Position numbers and translations under genes: made by a program. From assembly GCF_000425145.1 (NCBI RefSeq), contig NZ_AULF01000013.1:56373-120372 (forward strand): a DNA stretch of 64,000 bases, written 5' to 3'. The notes under the pieces were generated by a model. The model did not search any database, was not told where the DNA came from, and was given only the letters and a program-made list of their open reading frames with translations. This DNA is from Pedobacter glucosidilyticus DSM 23534 (GTDB lineage: Bacteria > Bacteroidota > Bacteroidia > Sphingobacteriales > Sphingobacteriaceae). Shown here piece by piece: positions 1 to 9,643 of this stretch (positions are counted from its first letter, which is position 1; every line of letters begins with the position of its first letter).

Positions 1-76
1 AACCAAAGTTTTGGAAAAAGGTATGGAAGAAAAAGCTAAAGAATTTACAGCTAAGGGAAGCGAAATTTATCTGTAA
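1..76 (+). CDS. thiC: 3' end of thiC (HMP-phosphate synthase), partial
   Basis: Frame 2 from base 2 reads into the window and ends at TAA 74-76 with a tail TKVLEKGMEEKAKEF..KGSEIYL. This resembles the C-terminus of Bacteroidota ThiC, the radical-SAM enzyme making the pyrimidine (HMP) moiety of thiamin from AIR. Only about 24 codons are visible, so the call rests on this tail and on the thiamin genes that follow. The stop overlaps the next start (TAATG), indicating translational coupling. Confidence 0.7.
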   Translation, partial: TKVLEKGMEEKAKEFTAKGSEIYL

Positions 77-660
77 TGGAATTAGTAGTTATTTCGAGTC
101 CTATTGAAGTTTATGATGAAATTAATTTAGTTAAACAATTATTTAATAATGGTTTAACTAAATTTCATTACCGTAAGCCCACGGCAACTCTAGAGCAGTG
201 TAAAGACTTTCTAAATGCTTTTGATAAAGCTGATTTAGCTAAAATAGCTTTACACCAATTCCATCATTTGGTGAAAGATTTTGATATCAAACATTTGCAT
301 TTTAAAGAGCGAGATAGGCATTACAGTAGCGCTTTAGAACTGGCAAATTTAAAGTTAGAAGGCTTTACTTTAAGCACTTCTATTCATGATGTTAAGGATA
401 TTCAGACTTTAGCTCATTTTGATTATGCTTTTCTTGGGCCTGTTTTTAATAGTATTTCAAAAGTTGGATATGAAAGTACATTGAATGAAACATGGCAAAG
501 GGCTATTAAAAATTCTGACATTCTGCTTTATGCTATAGGAGGCATTAATAAAGCTAATATTAAACAGATCAATGCTTTAGGATTTAAAGGAGCTGCTGTT
601 TTAGGTGCTATTTGGCAAGCCGTAAATCCTGTAGAGGAATTTAAACTATTAAAATTATGA
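76..660 (+). CDS. ThiE/TenI-like thiamin phosphate synthase paralogue
   Basis: A 194-residue TIM-barrel protein of the ThiE/TenI superfamily. Visible motifs are FHYRKP near residue 31 (counterpart of the QLR(D/E) strand), LGPVFNSISKVGY near 119-131 (phosphate/pyrimidine loop) and YAIGGINKANI near 152 (C-terminal phosphate-binding loop). A canonical ThiE lies two genes downstream, so this copy may act as a TenI-type thiazole tautomerase or a second thiamin phosphate synthase; the sequence alone does not decide. The start overlaps the thiC stop, and the stop overlaps the thiD start (ATGA), so it is in the middle of a coupled operon. Confidence 0.75.
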   Translation: MELVVISSPIEVYDEINLVKQLFNNGLTKFHYRKPTATLEQCKDFLNAFDKADLAKIALHQFHHLVKDFDIKHLHFKERDRHYSSALELANLKLEGFTLSTSIHDVKDIQTLAHFDYAFLGPVFNSISKVGYESTLNETWQRAIKNSDILLYAIGGINKANIKQINALGFKGAAVLGAIWQAVNPVEEFKLLKL

Positions 661-1412
661 TACCTATAACAAGACCATATGTATTAAGTATTGCAGGCTT
701 AGACCCTAGTTCCGGAGCAGGCTTAATAGCTGATTGTAAAGTTTTTGAGCAATTAAAGGTTTATGGTTTTGGGGTGAGTTCTGCTCTTACCGTACAAGAT
801 GAAGCAAATGTATATGAACTCAATTGGCTTACTAAAAATCAAATTATTAAACAGCTAGAGCCTTTGGTTGCTACATATCCTATCAAAGCCTGTAAAATAG
901 GTATTGTAAAAGATATTAATTTATTACTGCAAATAGTTGATTTTCTGAAAGATAAACTCCCTCATATAAAGATTATAGTAGACCCAATTCTTAAAAGTTC
1001 ATCAGGTTTTGATTTTATGAATTATAATGATGAACAATTATGGTTTCAACTTTTAACAAAAGTTGAATTAATAACGCCTAATTACATAGAAATGAAAATG
1101 CTATCACAAAGTAGAGATGTGTTGGAAGCAACAAAAGAATGGTCCAGATACGGAAATATTTTATTGAAAGGCGGACATCATGCTGAACATTTAGGTGTTG
1201 ATTTACTTTTTACAAATCAAGAAGTTAAGCGCTTTATGCCATCAGAAACTTTAGTTTACCCTAAACATGGTTCTGGCTGTGTTTTGTCTGCCGCAATTAC
1301 TTCATATTTAGCCTTAGGTTTTTGTTTGACTGAATCCTGCGAGTTGGCCAAAACCTATACAGAACAATTTTTAAATAGTGAAAAAGGACTTTTAGGATAC
1401 CATCATTTATGA
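657..1412 (+). CDS. thiD: Hydroxymethylpyrimidine/phosphomethylpyrimidine kinase
   Basis: A 251-residue ribokinase-fold kinase that phosphorylates HMP and HMP-P to HMP-PP for coupling by ThiE. The N-terminus has the SIAGLDPSSGAGLIADCK substrate loop (residues 11-28). The C-terminal anion-hole motif KHGSGCVLSAAI lies near 203-214 (GTGC in most ThiD). Length is slightly short of the usual 265. It overlaps both neighbours by 4 bp, as expected in a coupled thiamin operon. Confidence 0.9.
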   Translation: MIPITRPYVLSIAGLDPSSGAGLIADCKVFEQLKVYGFGVSSALTVQDEANVYELNWLTKNQIIKQLEPLVATYPIKACKIGIVKDINLLLQIVDFLKDKLPHIKIIVDPILKSSSGFDFMNYNDEQLWFQLLTKVELITPNYIEMKMLSQSRDVLEATKEWSRYGNILLKGGHHAEHLGVDLLFTNQEVKRFMPSETLVYPKHGSGCVLSAAITSYLALGFCLTESCELAKTYTEQFLNSEKGLLGYHHL

Positions 1413-2038
1413 TTTCGAAACTACACTATATCTCGCAAGGAGAAACTTCTGAAGCACATTTAATGGCTATAGAAAGCGTATTAAAAGCTGGTGCTAAATG
1501 GATTCAACTGCGTATGAAAAAGTTTGATGAAGCCATGGTTTTGGCTACCGCAAAAGAGGCTAAATCACTTTGTAATACTTATGAAGCAAAGTTAATTATC
1601 AATGATTATCCATTGGTAGCCAAGGAAGTACAGTCTTTTGGTTTACATTTAGGTTTAAATGATATGCCTATTCAAGAGGCTAGGGCAATTGTTGGTCATC
1701 AAATGATTATTGGTGGTACAGCTAATACTTTTGCTGATGTTGAAAAACGTATTACGGATGGTGCAGACTATATAGGTTTAGGTCCTTACAGATTTACCAA
1801 AACTAAAGAAAACTTAAGTCCGGTTTTAGGTGCACAAGGCTACCGCCACATGATACAAAAGATGAAAGAATATGGTTATAAAACACCAATTATTGCCATA
1901 GGAGGTATTGTTAAAACTGATATCCCTGAGTTGAAACGCAAAGGTGTATATGGGGTTGCGCTATCTGGCGAGTTAACCAATGCCAATAATAAATATCAAC
2001 TAATTAGTGAAATACATAGCTTATTAGAAGCAGAATAA
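1409..2038 (+). CDS. thiE: Thiamin phosphate synthase
   Basis: A 209-residue TIM-barrel enzyme that joins HMP-PP and thiazole phosphate to give thiamin phosphate. The classical ThiE blocks are present: WIQLRMK near 31, LIINDYPLVAKE near 61, GLHLGLND near 76, YIGLGPYRFTKTKENLSPVLG from about 125 (phosphate-binding TKTK) and IIAIGGI near 160. It starts inside the last codons of thiD and is followed after 15 bp by thiG. Confidence 0.92.
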   Translation: MISKLHYISQGETSEAHLMAIESVLKAGAKWIQLRMKKFDEAMVLATAKEAKSLCNTYEAKLIINDYPLVAKEVQSFGLHLGLNDMPIQEARAIVGHQMIIGGTANTFADVEKRITDGADYIGLGPYRFTKTKENLSPVLGAQGYRHMIQKMKEYGYKTPIIAIGGIVKTDIPELKRKGVYGVALSGELTNANNKYQLISEIHSLLEAE

Positions 2039-2053
2039 AATATAAAAACATCT

Positions 2054-2818
2054 ATGTTAAAAATAGCAGATAAAACTTTTAAATCATGTTTATTTACGGG
2101 AACTGGTAAATTTGGCTCTGCCAAGTTGATGGAAGAAGCTTTATTAGTATCCGAGTCAGAATTGGTAACGGTAGCCTTAAAACGAGTTGATTTACAGCAC
2201 AAAGAAGATGATATCCTTCAACATTTAAATCATCCACATTTAAACTTATTACCTAATACATCGGGTGTTAGAAATGCTAAAGAAGCGGTTTATGCCGCAC
2301 AACTGGCTCGTGAAGCATTAGAAACCAATTGGGTTAAATTAGAAATACATCCTGATCCGAAATATCTGATGCCAGACCCGATAGAAACTTTATTGGCTAC
2401 TGAAGAACTGGCAAAATTGGGCTTTATAGTTTTACCTTACATACATGCCGACCCAGTGTTGTGTAAGCGTTTAGAAGATGCAGGTACAGCAGCAGTAATG
2501 CCTTTAGGCTCGCCAATTGGTAGTAATAAAGGCCTAAAAACAATTGATTTTCTGGAGATTATCATCTCGCAAAGTAAAGTCCCTGTAGTTATTGATGCTG
2601 GCATTGGAGCACCATCAGATGCAGCAAAAGCCATGGAAATAGGTGCCGATGCTGTTTTGGTAAACACAGCTATTGCTGTTGCAGGTAATCCTGTAGAGAT
2701 GGCTAAAGCCTTTAAAATGGCCGTTGAAGCGGGTAGAAAGGCCTATGAAGCCAAATTAGCAAAAACAGTAAACCATGCAGTTGCAAGTAGTCCATTAACT
2801 TCTTTTTTAGATGTCTGA
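2054..2818 (+). CDS. thiG: Thiazole synthase
   Basis: A 254-residue barrel enzyme forming thiazole phosphate from DXP, dehydroglycine (from ThiH) and ThiS thiocarboxylate. The Schiff-base lysine is in [17 protein letters not shown] near 96. The phosphate-binding regions [12 protein letters not shown] and [31 protein letters not shown] are fully conserved. It overlaps thiH by 8 bp, so the two partner enzymes are translationally linked. The sulfur carrier ThiS is not in the window and is probably upstream of thiC. Confidence 0.95.
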   Translation: MLKIADKTFKSCLFTGTGKFGSAKLMEEALLVSESELVTVALKRVDLQHKEDDILQHLNHPHLNLLPNTSGVRNAKEAVYAAQLAREALETNWVKLEIHPDPKYLMPDPIETLLATEELAKLGFIVLPYIHADPVLCKRLEDAGTAAVMPLGSPIGSNKGLKTIDFLEIIISQSKVPVVIDAGIGAPSDAAKAMEIGADAVLVNTAIAVAGNPVEMAKAFKMAVEAGRKAYEAKLAKTVNHAVASSPLTSFLDV

Positions 2819-3920
2819 GTTTTTAGAAATATTTAAGCAATACCATTGGGATGATGTTAAAGCATCTATCTACAATAAAAACCATATTGATGTTGAAGAG
2901 GCTTTACACAACCCCAAAAGAGGTTTAGAAGACTTTAAAGCCTTGGTTTCGCCAGCAGCATCAGCTTATTTAGAGCCTATGGCACAATTAAGTCATCAGC
3001 TTACGCAAAAGCGTTTTGGTAAGACTTTGCAAATGTATATTCCACTTTATTTATCTAACGAGTGTAATAACATTTGCACTTATTGCGGTTTTAGCCTCGA
3101 TAATAAAATCAAAAGGAAAACGCTAAGCCCCTTAGAGATTATGCAGGAGGTAAGTGTTATCAAAAATATGGGGTACGACCATGTTTTACTAGTTACAGGC
3201 GAAGCCAACCAAACGGTACATGTAGATTATTTTAAAAAGGTTTTAGATTTGATTAGACCTCATTTCTCACATATATCTATGGAAGTACAGCCTTTAGACC
3301 AAGAAGATTATGAAGCTTTAATCCCGCTAGGTTTAAATACTGTTTTGGTTTATCAAGAAACTTATCATCAGGAAGATTACAAAAAACATCACCCGAAAGG
3401 GAAAAAATCAAATTTTGAATACCGTTTAGCAACGCCTGATAGGTTGGGGAGAGCCGGAATCCATAAAATGGGTTTAGGTGTTTTAATTGGATTGGAAGAT
3501 TGGAGAACAGATTGCTTTTTTACAGCCTTACATTTGCAATATCTAGAAAAAACCTATTGGCAAACAAAGTACAGCTTATCGTTCCCGCGATTGAGACCTT
3601 TTAGTGGTGGTTTAGAACCAAAAGTAGCCATGAATGATAGAGAATTGGCACAATTAATTTGCGCTTATAGGATTTTTGATGAAGAGGTAGAATTGTCTTT
3701 ATCTACCAGAGAGTCAGCTTCTTTTAGAAATCATATCATTAAAATGGGAATTACCTCTATAAGCGCCGGAAGTAAAACCAACCCAGGCGGCTATACCGTA
3801 GAGCCAGAATCTTTAGAACAGTTTGAAATTAGCGATGATCGTAGTCCGCAAGAAATTGCCCAAATGATAAAAAACAGCGGATATGAGGTTGTTTGGAAAG
3901 ATTGGGATCAAGTTTTGTAA
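2811..3920 (+). CDS. thiH: 2-iminoacetate synthase (radical SAM)
   Basis: A 369-residue radical-SAM lyase that cleaves tyrosine to dehydroglycine for ThiG. The [4Fe-4S]/SAM motif is C85-x3-C89-x2-C92 in [12 protein letters not shown]. The C-terminal [13 protein letters not shown] segment near 317-329 is typical of ThiH. Presence of ThiH rather than a glycine oxidase (ThiO) indicates the oxygen-independent route. It ends 26 bp before thiF. Confidence 0.95.
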   Translation: MSEFLEIFKQYHWDDVKASIYNKNHIDVEEALHNPKRGLEDFKALVSPAASAYLEPMAQLSHQLTQKRFGKTLQMYIPLYLSNECNNICTYCGFSLDNKIKRKTLSPLEIMQEVSVIKNMGYDHVLLVTGEANQTVHVDYFKKVLDLIRPHFSHISMEVQPLDQEDYEALIPLGLNTVLVYQETYHQEDYKKHHPKGKKSNFEYRLATPDRLGRAGIHKMGLGVLIGLEDWRTDCFFTALHLQYLEKTYWQTKYSLSFPRLRPFSGGLEPKVAMNDRELAQLICAYRIFDEEVELSLSTRESASFRNHIIKMGITSISAGSKTNPGGYTVEPESLEQFEISDDRSPQEIAQMIKNSGYEVVWKDWDQVL

Positions 3921-3946
3921 ATTGCTGAGCTTTTAAATATGATAAG

Positions 3947-4987
3947 ATGGACTTAAACGAGGCAGAAAAGATAAGATATAACAGGCAACTCATTTTACCT
4001 GAGCTAGGTTTATCTGGCCAGAATAAACTTAAAAATGCCAAAGTTTTAATGATTGGTGCTGGAGGTTTAGGTTGCCCGGTTTTGCAATATCTGGCTGCAG
4101 CAGGAGTAGGGCATATAGGCATTATTGACCATGATGTGGTTGATGAAAGTAATCTTCATCGTCAAATTTTATATAACCATTTAGATATAGGTAAAAACAA
4201 AGCTTTAGTTGCCCAAGAAAAATTGTCTTTGTTAAATCCTTTAATCAAAACTGATGCTTATTCCTTTAAGTTAAGTGATGAAAATGCTTCAGAAATTATC
4301 CAAAACTATGATTTAATAATTGACGGTTCTGATAATTTTAAAACTCGGTATTTGGTTAATGATGTTTGTGTTACCTTAAATAAACCGTGGGTATTTGGTT
4401 CTATTTTTAAATTTGAAGGTCAGGTTGCTATTTTTCATCCCGAAAGGGCAAATACTTATCGTGATGTTTACCCAGAAGCTCCAGATGAAAGTACAGTACC
4501 CAATTGTGCAGAAATTGGTGTTTTAGGAGTGCTACCGGGTTTAATAGGTTTGATAATGGCTAATGAAGCTATCAAGTTTATTTGCGATATTGGTGAAACT
4601 TTATTGGGTAAATTGTTGGTTTATGATACTTTAGAGAATGATTTTAAGATTTATCAACTTACACAACCCAAACTAAAAATAGAAGAAAAACCATTAAAAG
4701 CGGATAAAAACGTGGCCACAGAAATAGAATTTGACGATTTAGAACAATTAGGAAATTATTATTTATTAGACATAAGAGAAGAGTGGGAGTTTGAAGATTT
4801 TAATAAAGGAGGTACCAATATCCCTTTAAATCTTTTACCTCAGCAATTGCATGTATTAGCAGGAGAGGATAAAATTGTTTGCTGCTGTAATTATGGTAAT
4901 AAAAGTAAAATAGCAGTAAAACTTATTAAAGACCAATATCCTTATAAGGAAGTTTATAGCGTAAAAAACGGTATAGAAGAGTGTTAA
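3947..4987 (+). CDS. thiF: ThiF/MoeB-family adenylyltransferase with C-terminal rhodanese domain
   Basis: 346 residues. The N-terminal E1-like domain has the ATP loop GAGGLGCPV (37-45) and VPNCAEIGVLGVLPG near 183-197, so it should adenylate the C-terminus of ThiS. A short rhodanese-like domain follows from about residue 260 with active-site loop CCCNYGNKSK (312-321), which could carry persulfide sulfur for ThiS thiocarboxylation. It is the last gene of the thiamin operon; the stop overlaps the convergent glycosyltransferase by 4 bp. MoeB-type function in molybdopterin synthesis is the alternative, but context favours ThiF. Confidence 0.85.
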   Translation: MDLNEAEKIRYNRQLILPELGLSGQNKLKNAKVLMIGAGGLGCPVLQYLAAAGVGHIGIIDHDVVDESNLHRQILYNHLDIGKNKALVAQEKLSLLNPLIKTDAYSFKLSDENASEIIQNYDLIIDGSDNFKTRYLVNDVCVTLNKPWVFGSIFKFEGQVAIFHPERANTYRDVYPEAPDESTVPNCAEIGVLGVLPGLIGLIMANEAIKFICDIGETLLGKLLVYDTLENDFKIYQLTQPKLKIEEKPLKADKNVATEIEFDDLEQLGNYYLLDIREEWEFEDFNKGGTNIPLNLLPQQLHVLAGEDKIVCCCNYGNKSKIAVKLIKDQYPYKEVYSVKNGIEEC

Positions 4988-6165
4988 GCTACTTTTCTTT
5001 TAGATTTTTCCCATGCAGCAGATTGTTGGCCTTTAAAATATCTGATAGTGCCTGCCAAGGCTGCATAGTTCATTAAACAAAAATAATAAGGAATAAAAAA
5101 CAGCTTAATTTTTAGTTTTTTCTGTTCTAAAAACCAACCCAAAGCTGATGCTGTATAGAAAAGCACTTGCATAAGCAAAATTACTTGGTATAAAAGTAAA
5201 TCTGGATATTGGTAAACAATTAAACAGTTTAAAATAAAAGCTACCAACATTAAAGCTGGTGTAACTGCCCATCTCAATACTTTATGACTAATGTATTGAA
5301 AAGTTAAAATAGGATTATTAAAAGGATTAGCAGCCTTTTTTAACCTAAAAATAGATTGAATTCCGCCAGCTACAATTCTAATTTTTCTTTTAAGTTCTTC
5401 TGCGGAGTTTTCTGATGCGGTTTCAATAGCATAAGCCTTTGGCTCATAAGCAATAATATAACCTTGCTCTGCAATGCGCATGGCTATCATGTGGTCGTCT
5501 ATAATGGTATCGCTTTCTACAGGTTGGTATAAAGCAGTTCTGATACTGAATAGCTCTCCAGCTGCGCCAATACTAGAATAAAGCTCGTAATCCCATTTTT
5601 TTAAAGCCGATTCATATTTCCAATAAAAACCTTCTCCGGCAGCGCTGGCATCAGCTTTTTCATCAACCATAATGCGTTTTTCGCCAGCAACAGCACCAAC
5701 TTTAGCTAGTTGGTAATGTTTTACAAGTTCTTTTATCGCCTCGGGATTTAAAAAAGTATTAGCATCCGTGAAAACGGTAATTTCGCCTTTTATGTAGGGG
5801 ATAGCCCTTTTAATAGCTGCCATTTTTCCTGCTCTACTATCTTGATGAAGCAGCTCTATATCTTTATACTGACTAATAATTTGCGGTGTTTGGTCTGATG
5901 AGCCATCTGTGATAAACAAAATCTGAAACTTATTTTTTGGATAATCTATAGCTAAACAGTTTTGTATTTTTTCTTCTATAAAATCTTCCTCGTTAAAAGC
6001 AGCTATCAATAAAGTTGTATTTGGTAAATGGTTATCTACTAGGTTTTTAATCTCTTTTTTAGGTTTAAAAAGTCTTTTTATTTTTATCAATACAAAAAGT
6101 AAAATTCCATAGCCCAAGAAAGCGTAAAACACCACAAATAAAGAAAACCAGAAAAAAGCTATCAT
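4984..6165 (-). CDS. Membrane family-2 glycosyltransferase
   Basis: A 393-residue inner-membrane GT2 protein. There is one N-terminal transmembrane helix (about 4-30) and a GT-A catalytic domain with LLIAAFNEE (52-60), ITDGSSDQT (85-93) and the metal motif FTDAN (132-136). An IIDDHMIAMR acidic motif follows near 220, then three C-terminal helices. This is the architecture of processive or lipid-linked sugar transferases for surface polysaccharide; substrate unknown. It overlaps the upstream GT2 gene by 4 bp, so the two form a short operon. Confidence 0.8.
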   Translation of the reverse strand: MIAFFWFSLFVVFYAFLGYGILLFVLIKIKRLFKPKKEIKNLVDNHLPNTTLLIAAFNEEDFIEEKIQNCLAIDYPKNKFQILFITDGSSDQTPQIISQYKDIELLHQDSRAGKMAAIKRAIPYIKGEITVFTDANTFLNPEAIKELVKHYQLAKVGAVAGEKRIMVDEKADASAAGEGFYWKYESALKKWDYELYSSIGAAGELFSIRTALYQPVESDTIIDDHMIAMRIAEQGYIIAYEPKAYAIETASENSAEELKRKIRIVAGGIQSIFRLKKAANPFNNPILTFQYISHKVLRWAVTPALMLVAFILNCLIVYQYPDLLLYQVILLMQVLFYTASALGWFLEQKKLKIKLFFIPYYFCLMNYAALAGTIRYFKGQQSAAWEKSKRKVA

Positions 6166-7082
6166 GAATTTTTAATTTTAAAGCCTAAATTTTTGCTGTT
6201 TTTAGGGTTGGTAAAGTTCCATAAAACACCTTTTAAAACCCATTTTATTAAATCTTTTCTGCCTTTTAAAAGGTATTGAAGCATCATTCTAGGGCAGGCA
6301 ATGCTACAATAATAAATACTAAAAGCAAAAGTGTTTAAAGAGCTAGTATTTTTTCTGATGAAAAGCATCCTGTTTCTTACAGAGAAATAGGTTTTTAATG
6401 CGCTCTCTTTGCCAACACTTACTGATTCTTTATGGTAAATATGTGTTTTTCCGGTAAACCATATTTTTTTACCCATTCTTTTAAACTTCTCGCACCAATC
6501 TAATTCTTCGTAATACAAAAAATAATTTTCATCCATTTGCCCAGCTTTTTGTAAATCGGTTTTACGGCACATTACAGCGGCACCGTGGCAATAACCAGTT
6601 TCGTTACTTATTTCTAGGTATTGCCCATTATTAGTTTCAAACTGGCCAATACAATCATTTCTGGCAGTTAAATAGTTCAGAGGAGTGAAACCTGCATATT
6701 GTATCAGGCTTTTATCTTCATGGTAAAGAATTAATGGAGATAGTAAGCCAATGTCTGGGTTTTGTTCCAATTCAGAAATCATGGTTTCTATGCAACCCGG
6801 GATTATTTCTGTATCATTGTTTAAAAGGAAGAGATAATCTCCTTTGACAACTTGTAAACCTAAATTGTTACCACCGGCAAAACCAAGGTTTTTTTCTGAG
6901 CGTATAAAAACTATTTCTGGGTAATGTTTAAGAAATGTTTCATGATGATTTTCATCACTGCCATTATCTATCAAAATAACTTCTAAATTAGCAGTTGAAT
7001 AATGTGCCTTAACTGATTTTAGAAAATCTATTGTAGCTTGTGGCTGATTATAGTTTACAGTGATGATGGAGACTAAACGCAT
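6162..7082 (-). CDS. Family-2 glycosyltransferase (rhamnosyltransferase-like)
   Basis: A 306-residue GT2 with N-terminal VSIITVNYNQ, LIDNGSDEN (38-46), RSEKNLGFAGGNN (61-73), the metal site LLNNDTEI (86-93) and a YYEELDWCEKFKRMG motif near 190-204. This set is typical of WbbL/rhamnosyltransferase-type soluble or peripheral enzymes. It is translationally coupled to the following membrane GT2. It probably adds one sugar to a cell-surface glycan. Confidence 0.82.
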   Translation of the reverse strand: MRLVSIITVNYNQPQATIDFLKSVKAHYSTANLEVILIDNGSDENHHETFLKHYPEIVFIRSEKNLGFAGGNNLGLQVVKGDYLFLLNNDTEIIPGCIETMISELEQNPDIGLLSPLILYHEDKSLIQYAGFTPLNYLTARNDCIGQFETNNGQYLEISNETGYCHGAAVMCRKTDLQKAGQMDENYFLYYEELDWCEKFKRMGKKIWFTGKTHIYHKESVSVGKESALKTYFSVRNRMLFIRKNTSSLNTFAFSIYYCSIACPRMMLQYLLKGRKDLIKWVLKGVLWNFTNPKNSKNLGFKIKNS

Positions 7083-7127
7083 TGGTTAAAGAGAATAAAA
7101 AATATACAGCTTTCAAAATAAAAGATT

Positions 7128-7661
7128 TTGTCTGACGAAAAAAACATATCCGAGCAATTTAAGGCCTTTAAAGACCTTGAAAACAAAGATTTAAGTTTGG
7201 AAACAAAGTTAGATGAGTTAATTCTATTGCTTGAAAAAAATGAGTTAGATACAGAGAGCATTAAAAAGATGCAACAGAAATTTAACCATGTGGTTAATAA
7301 AAAGATTGCGCAGAAAGCTACTATTAATGAAATTAAGGATATATCCTTAAAAAATTTAGATCATATAGATAAGTTAAATCAGCTTGAAATTTTATTAAAT
7401 ACAAATCATATAGACTCTAAACAAGCTAGCAAAATCAAAATAGAAAATGGTCTAGTAAAATTTGTTAAAGTAATTATTGGCTTTTTGATGATTACACTAG
7501 GTTTTGCCATGATTATTTTACCTACACCACACTCTTTTGAGATGTTTACCATTTTTTGGTTTAACCCAAATGATGGTGTTACCTTAATGGATTTAATTTC
7601 TTTGATTATCATTGCTACGGGCGTGTACATAGTCATCAAATCTTATGTTAAATTTGATTAA
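7128..7661 (+). CDS. Small two-helix membrane protein, unknown function
   Basis: 177 residues from a TTG start at 7128. The first ~115 residues are charged, Lys/Asp/Asn rich and probably helical. Two hydrophobic segments follow near 112-131 and 150-170, so the N-terminal part should face the cytoplasm. No catalytic motif is recognised. It lies 14 bp upstream of the receiver-phosphatase gene and may be part of the same signalling operon. Confidence 0.55.
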   Translation: MSDEKNISEQFKAFKDLENKDLSLETKLDELILLLEKNELDTESIKKMQQKFNHVVNKKIAQKATINEIKDISLKNLDHIDKLNQLEILLNTNHIDSKQASKIKIENGLVKFVKVIIGFLMITLGFAMIILPTPHSFEMFTIFWFNPNDGVTLMDLISLIIIATGVYIVIKSYVKFD

Positions 7662-7675
7662 CAAAATAATACCAC

Positions 7676-8800
7676 GTGAATAATAAAATACTTTTGGTAG
7701 ACGATGAGGTTTTACAGCTAAAAATCATTGAAAGATTATTAAAATCTAATGGCTACCAGTGTGTTTCTGTCACATCTGTTCAACAGGCCGAGGAGGTATT
7801 GAAAAATTTTGTTCCAGATTTAATCATATCTGATTACGAAATGCCAGAGGCTAATGGCTTTGTTTTTAGAGAGAGATTACTAAAAAATGATGATTTAAAA
7901 AATGTACCTTTTTTATTCTTAACATCCTTTAATCAGGATGATTTGGTACAAAAAGGACTAGATTTACAAGCCTTAGATTATATTGCTAAAAATATACCTG
8001 CTACACAGCTTTTAGCAAAAATTAACAATATCATGAATACCGTTCATGAGCAATATCAGAAATCATTATCAGAAATAACAAATATTGCTAAAAGGCTTAA
8101 TTTAAATATCGTTCCTACTAAAGCGCCATTACTTAAAAATTTTGAAATACATTATTTTAATCATTCTTACCAAAATCATCCGGGCGGAGATTTTATTGAT
8201 TTTATAAAAGTTAATGATAGATATACTTTTTTAATATTAGGTGATGTGATGGGGAAAAAATGGGGAGCATGGTTTTTTTCTTTTAGCTTTTTAAGTTACA
8301 TCAGAGCAGCTGTAAGAATATGCGTATTAGATGGTACGCTCTCTTTAAACGATATCCTAAAAAAAATAAACAAGGTTATTTATGCTGATGATTTTTTAAG
8401 AGATATTTTTTCTACCCTAAGCATGGTTTTAGTGGATGATGATGAAGCTAAGCTCATTTATGCGGGTGCCGGAGATTTACCTTTATTGAAATTTTCTTAT
8501 CAGCATCAGCAATTATTGTCTTATAAATCTGAAGGGATTTTATTAGGCTTTTTAGAAGATAGTAATTTTCCTGAACAAGAAATTGCTTTTGAAGTAGGAG
8601 AAGAAGCTTATTTAGTTTCTGATGGGATGATAGATTTTGAAGTTAATGCAGTAAAAAAATCAGATATTAATTTACTGAAGCAAAGGTTATATGATTTAAA
8701 AATATCAGGAAAATCAACCGAAGAAATAAAAGAAATTTTATTTAATAGTCAAGCATCACAAATTGATGATTGTAGTTTTATCATCATCAAAAGAAAATAG
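7676..8800 (+). CDS. Response regulator with PP2C (RsbU/SpoIIE-type) phosphatase output
   Basis: 374 residues from a GTG start at 7676. The N-terminal receiver has D9/D10, phospho-acceptor D53 (IISDYEMPEANGF), T83 and K105. The C-terminal PP2C-like Ser phosphatase shows GDVMGKKWGAWFFSF near 184-198, AGAGDLPLLKF near 262 and SDGMIDF near 318. Such proteins dephosphorylate a STAS anti-anti-sigma factor when the receiver is phosphorylated. The next two genes encode that STAS partner and an ATPase, so a complete partner switch is present. Confidence 0.88.
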   Translation: MNNKILLVDDEVLQLKIIERLLKSNGYQCVSVTSVQQAEEVLKNFVPDLIISDYEMPEANGFVFRERLLKNDDLKNVPFLFLTSFNQDDLVQKGLDLQALDYIAKNIPATQLLAKINNIMNTVHEQYQKSLSEITNIAKRLNLNIVPTKAPLLKNFEIHYFNHSYQNHPGGDFIDFIKVNDRYTFLILGDVMGKKWGAWFFSFSFLSYIRAAVRICVLDGTLSLNDILKKINKVIYADDFLRDIFSTLSMVLVDDDEAKLIYAGAGDLPLLKFSYQHQQLLSYKSEGILLGFLEDSNFPEQEIAFEVGEEAYLVSDGMIDFEVNAVKKSDINLLKQRLYDLKISGKSTEEIKEILFNSQASQIDDCSFIIIKRK

Positions 8801-8813
8801 TTAATTTTAAAAC

Positions 8814-9152
8814 ATGAAAATAAATAGTGTAAAACAAGATAATTGTCTGGTTATTTACATCAATGAAAATGAGGCAAATTTTTCAAAATCAGATAAATTT
8901 AAAGAGCTAGTTTTTCAAGAGATTGATCAAGGTAATTTAAATATCATTATCTCATTTAAAGAGGTTAATTATTTAGATAGCTCTTTTTTAGGTGCGGTTG
9001 TAGCAATTTTAAAGCATCTTATTCCGCTAAATGGTAAATTGGTATTAACACAACTTAATCAAGATATTAAAAACCTATTTGAGTTAACCCGCTTAGATAA
9101 AGTGTTTAATATTGAATATGATTTTTCTGAAGCTTTAAATGTTTTTAAATGA
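8814..9152 (+). CDS. STAS-domain anti-sigma factor antagonist
   Basis: A 112-residue single STAS domain. The phosphorylatable serine motif is LDSSFLGAV (D55-S56-S57). In RsbV/SpoIIAA-type proteins this serine is phosphorylated by an RsbW-like kinase and dephosphorylated by a PP2C enzyme, both encoded here as neighbours. It overlaps the next gene by 4 bp (ATGA). The downstream target may be a sigma factor, or, in Bacteroidota, an enzyme or glycan-assembly protein; none is evident in the module. Confidence 0.85.
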   Translation: MKINSVKQDNCLVIYINENEANFSKSDKFKELVFQEIDQGNLNIIISFKEVNYLDSSFLGAVVAILKHLIPLNGKLVLTQLNQDIKNLFELTRLDKVFNIEYDFSEALNVFK

Positions 9153-9643
9153 GTTTAACTTTACCTCTTATCATACAATCAGAAGCACCACAAAAGCCAG
9201 AAGAAATTCATGATTTTGTTATATCATTTACAGATTTACTTTGTAAGCATATTAAATTTTTAGAGGCAAAGGTTTTAGCTAATATCAAACTTATATTAAT
9301 AGAATATTGCACCAATGCTTTAAAACACGTTGCAAATGAAGTAAATATCATCCAAGCCGAATTTGATAATCAAATATTACAATTAAAAAAAATAGATAAA
9401 GCACCCAAATTTAAAATGGGAAATTTGATACTTTCTCAAGACATTTTAAGAAATTATTCATTTATAGAACTTGATGCCCATAGTTTTCAATTTGTTTTAA
9501 AACAAGAGTACCAGCAAAAAGAAATACTCTTAATACCAGAACATTTTGGTTTTGAAATAGTGATAAGAGCATCTAAAAAATTTACTTACTCTTATCAGGA
9601 AGATACCAAAGAAAATATTTTTTGCGCTACGTTAACTTTCTAG
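9149..9643 (+). CDS. RsbW-like HATPase (anti-sigma factor/serine kinase), divergent
   Basis: 164 residues. The N-box of a GHKL ATPase is visible as LIEYCTNALKHV (E52, N56, H60). The usual G1/G2 glycine-rich boxes are weak or absent, so kinase activity is uncertain and it might act as a binding-only switch protein. It is coupled to the STAS gene and ends in a 17-bp overlap with the convergent flippase gene. Assignment is by context plus the N-box. Confidence 0.65.
   Translation: MSLTLPLIIQSEAPQKPEEIHDFVISFTDLLCKHIKFLEAKVLANIKLILIEYCTNALKHVANEVNIIQAEFDNQILQLKKIDKAPKFKMGNLILSQDILRNYSFIELDAHSFQFVLKQEYQQKEILLIPEHFGFEIVIRASKKFTYSYQEDTKENIFCATLTF

Noticed and set aside
2437..2667. Minus-strand open frame inside thiG, and similar frames inside pyrG (29527-29901, 30085-30360)
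   Set aside because: They lie wholly within strongly conserved genes on the other strand and encode no recognisable protein.
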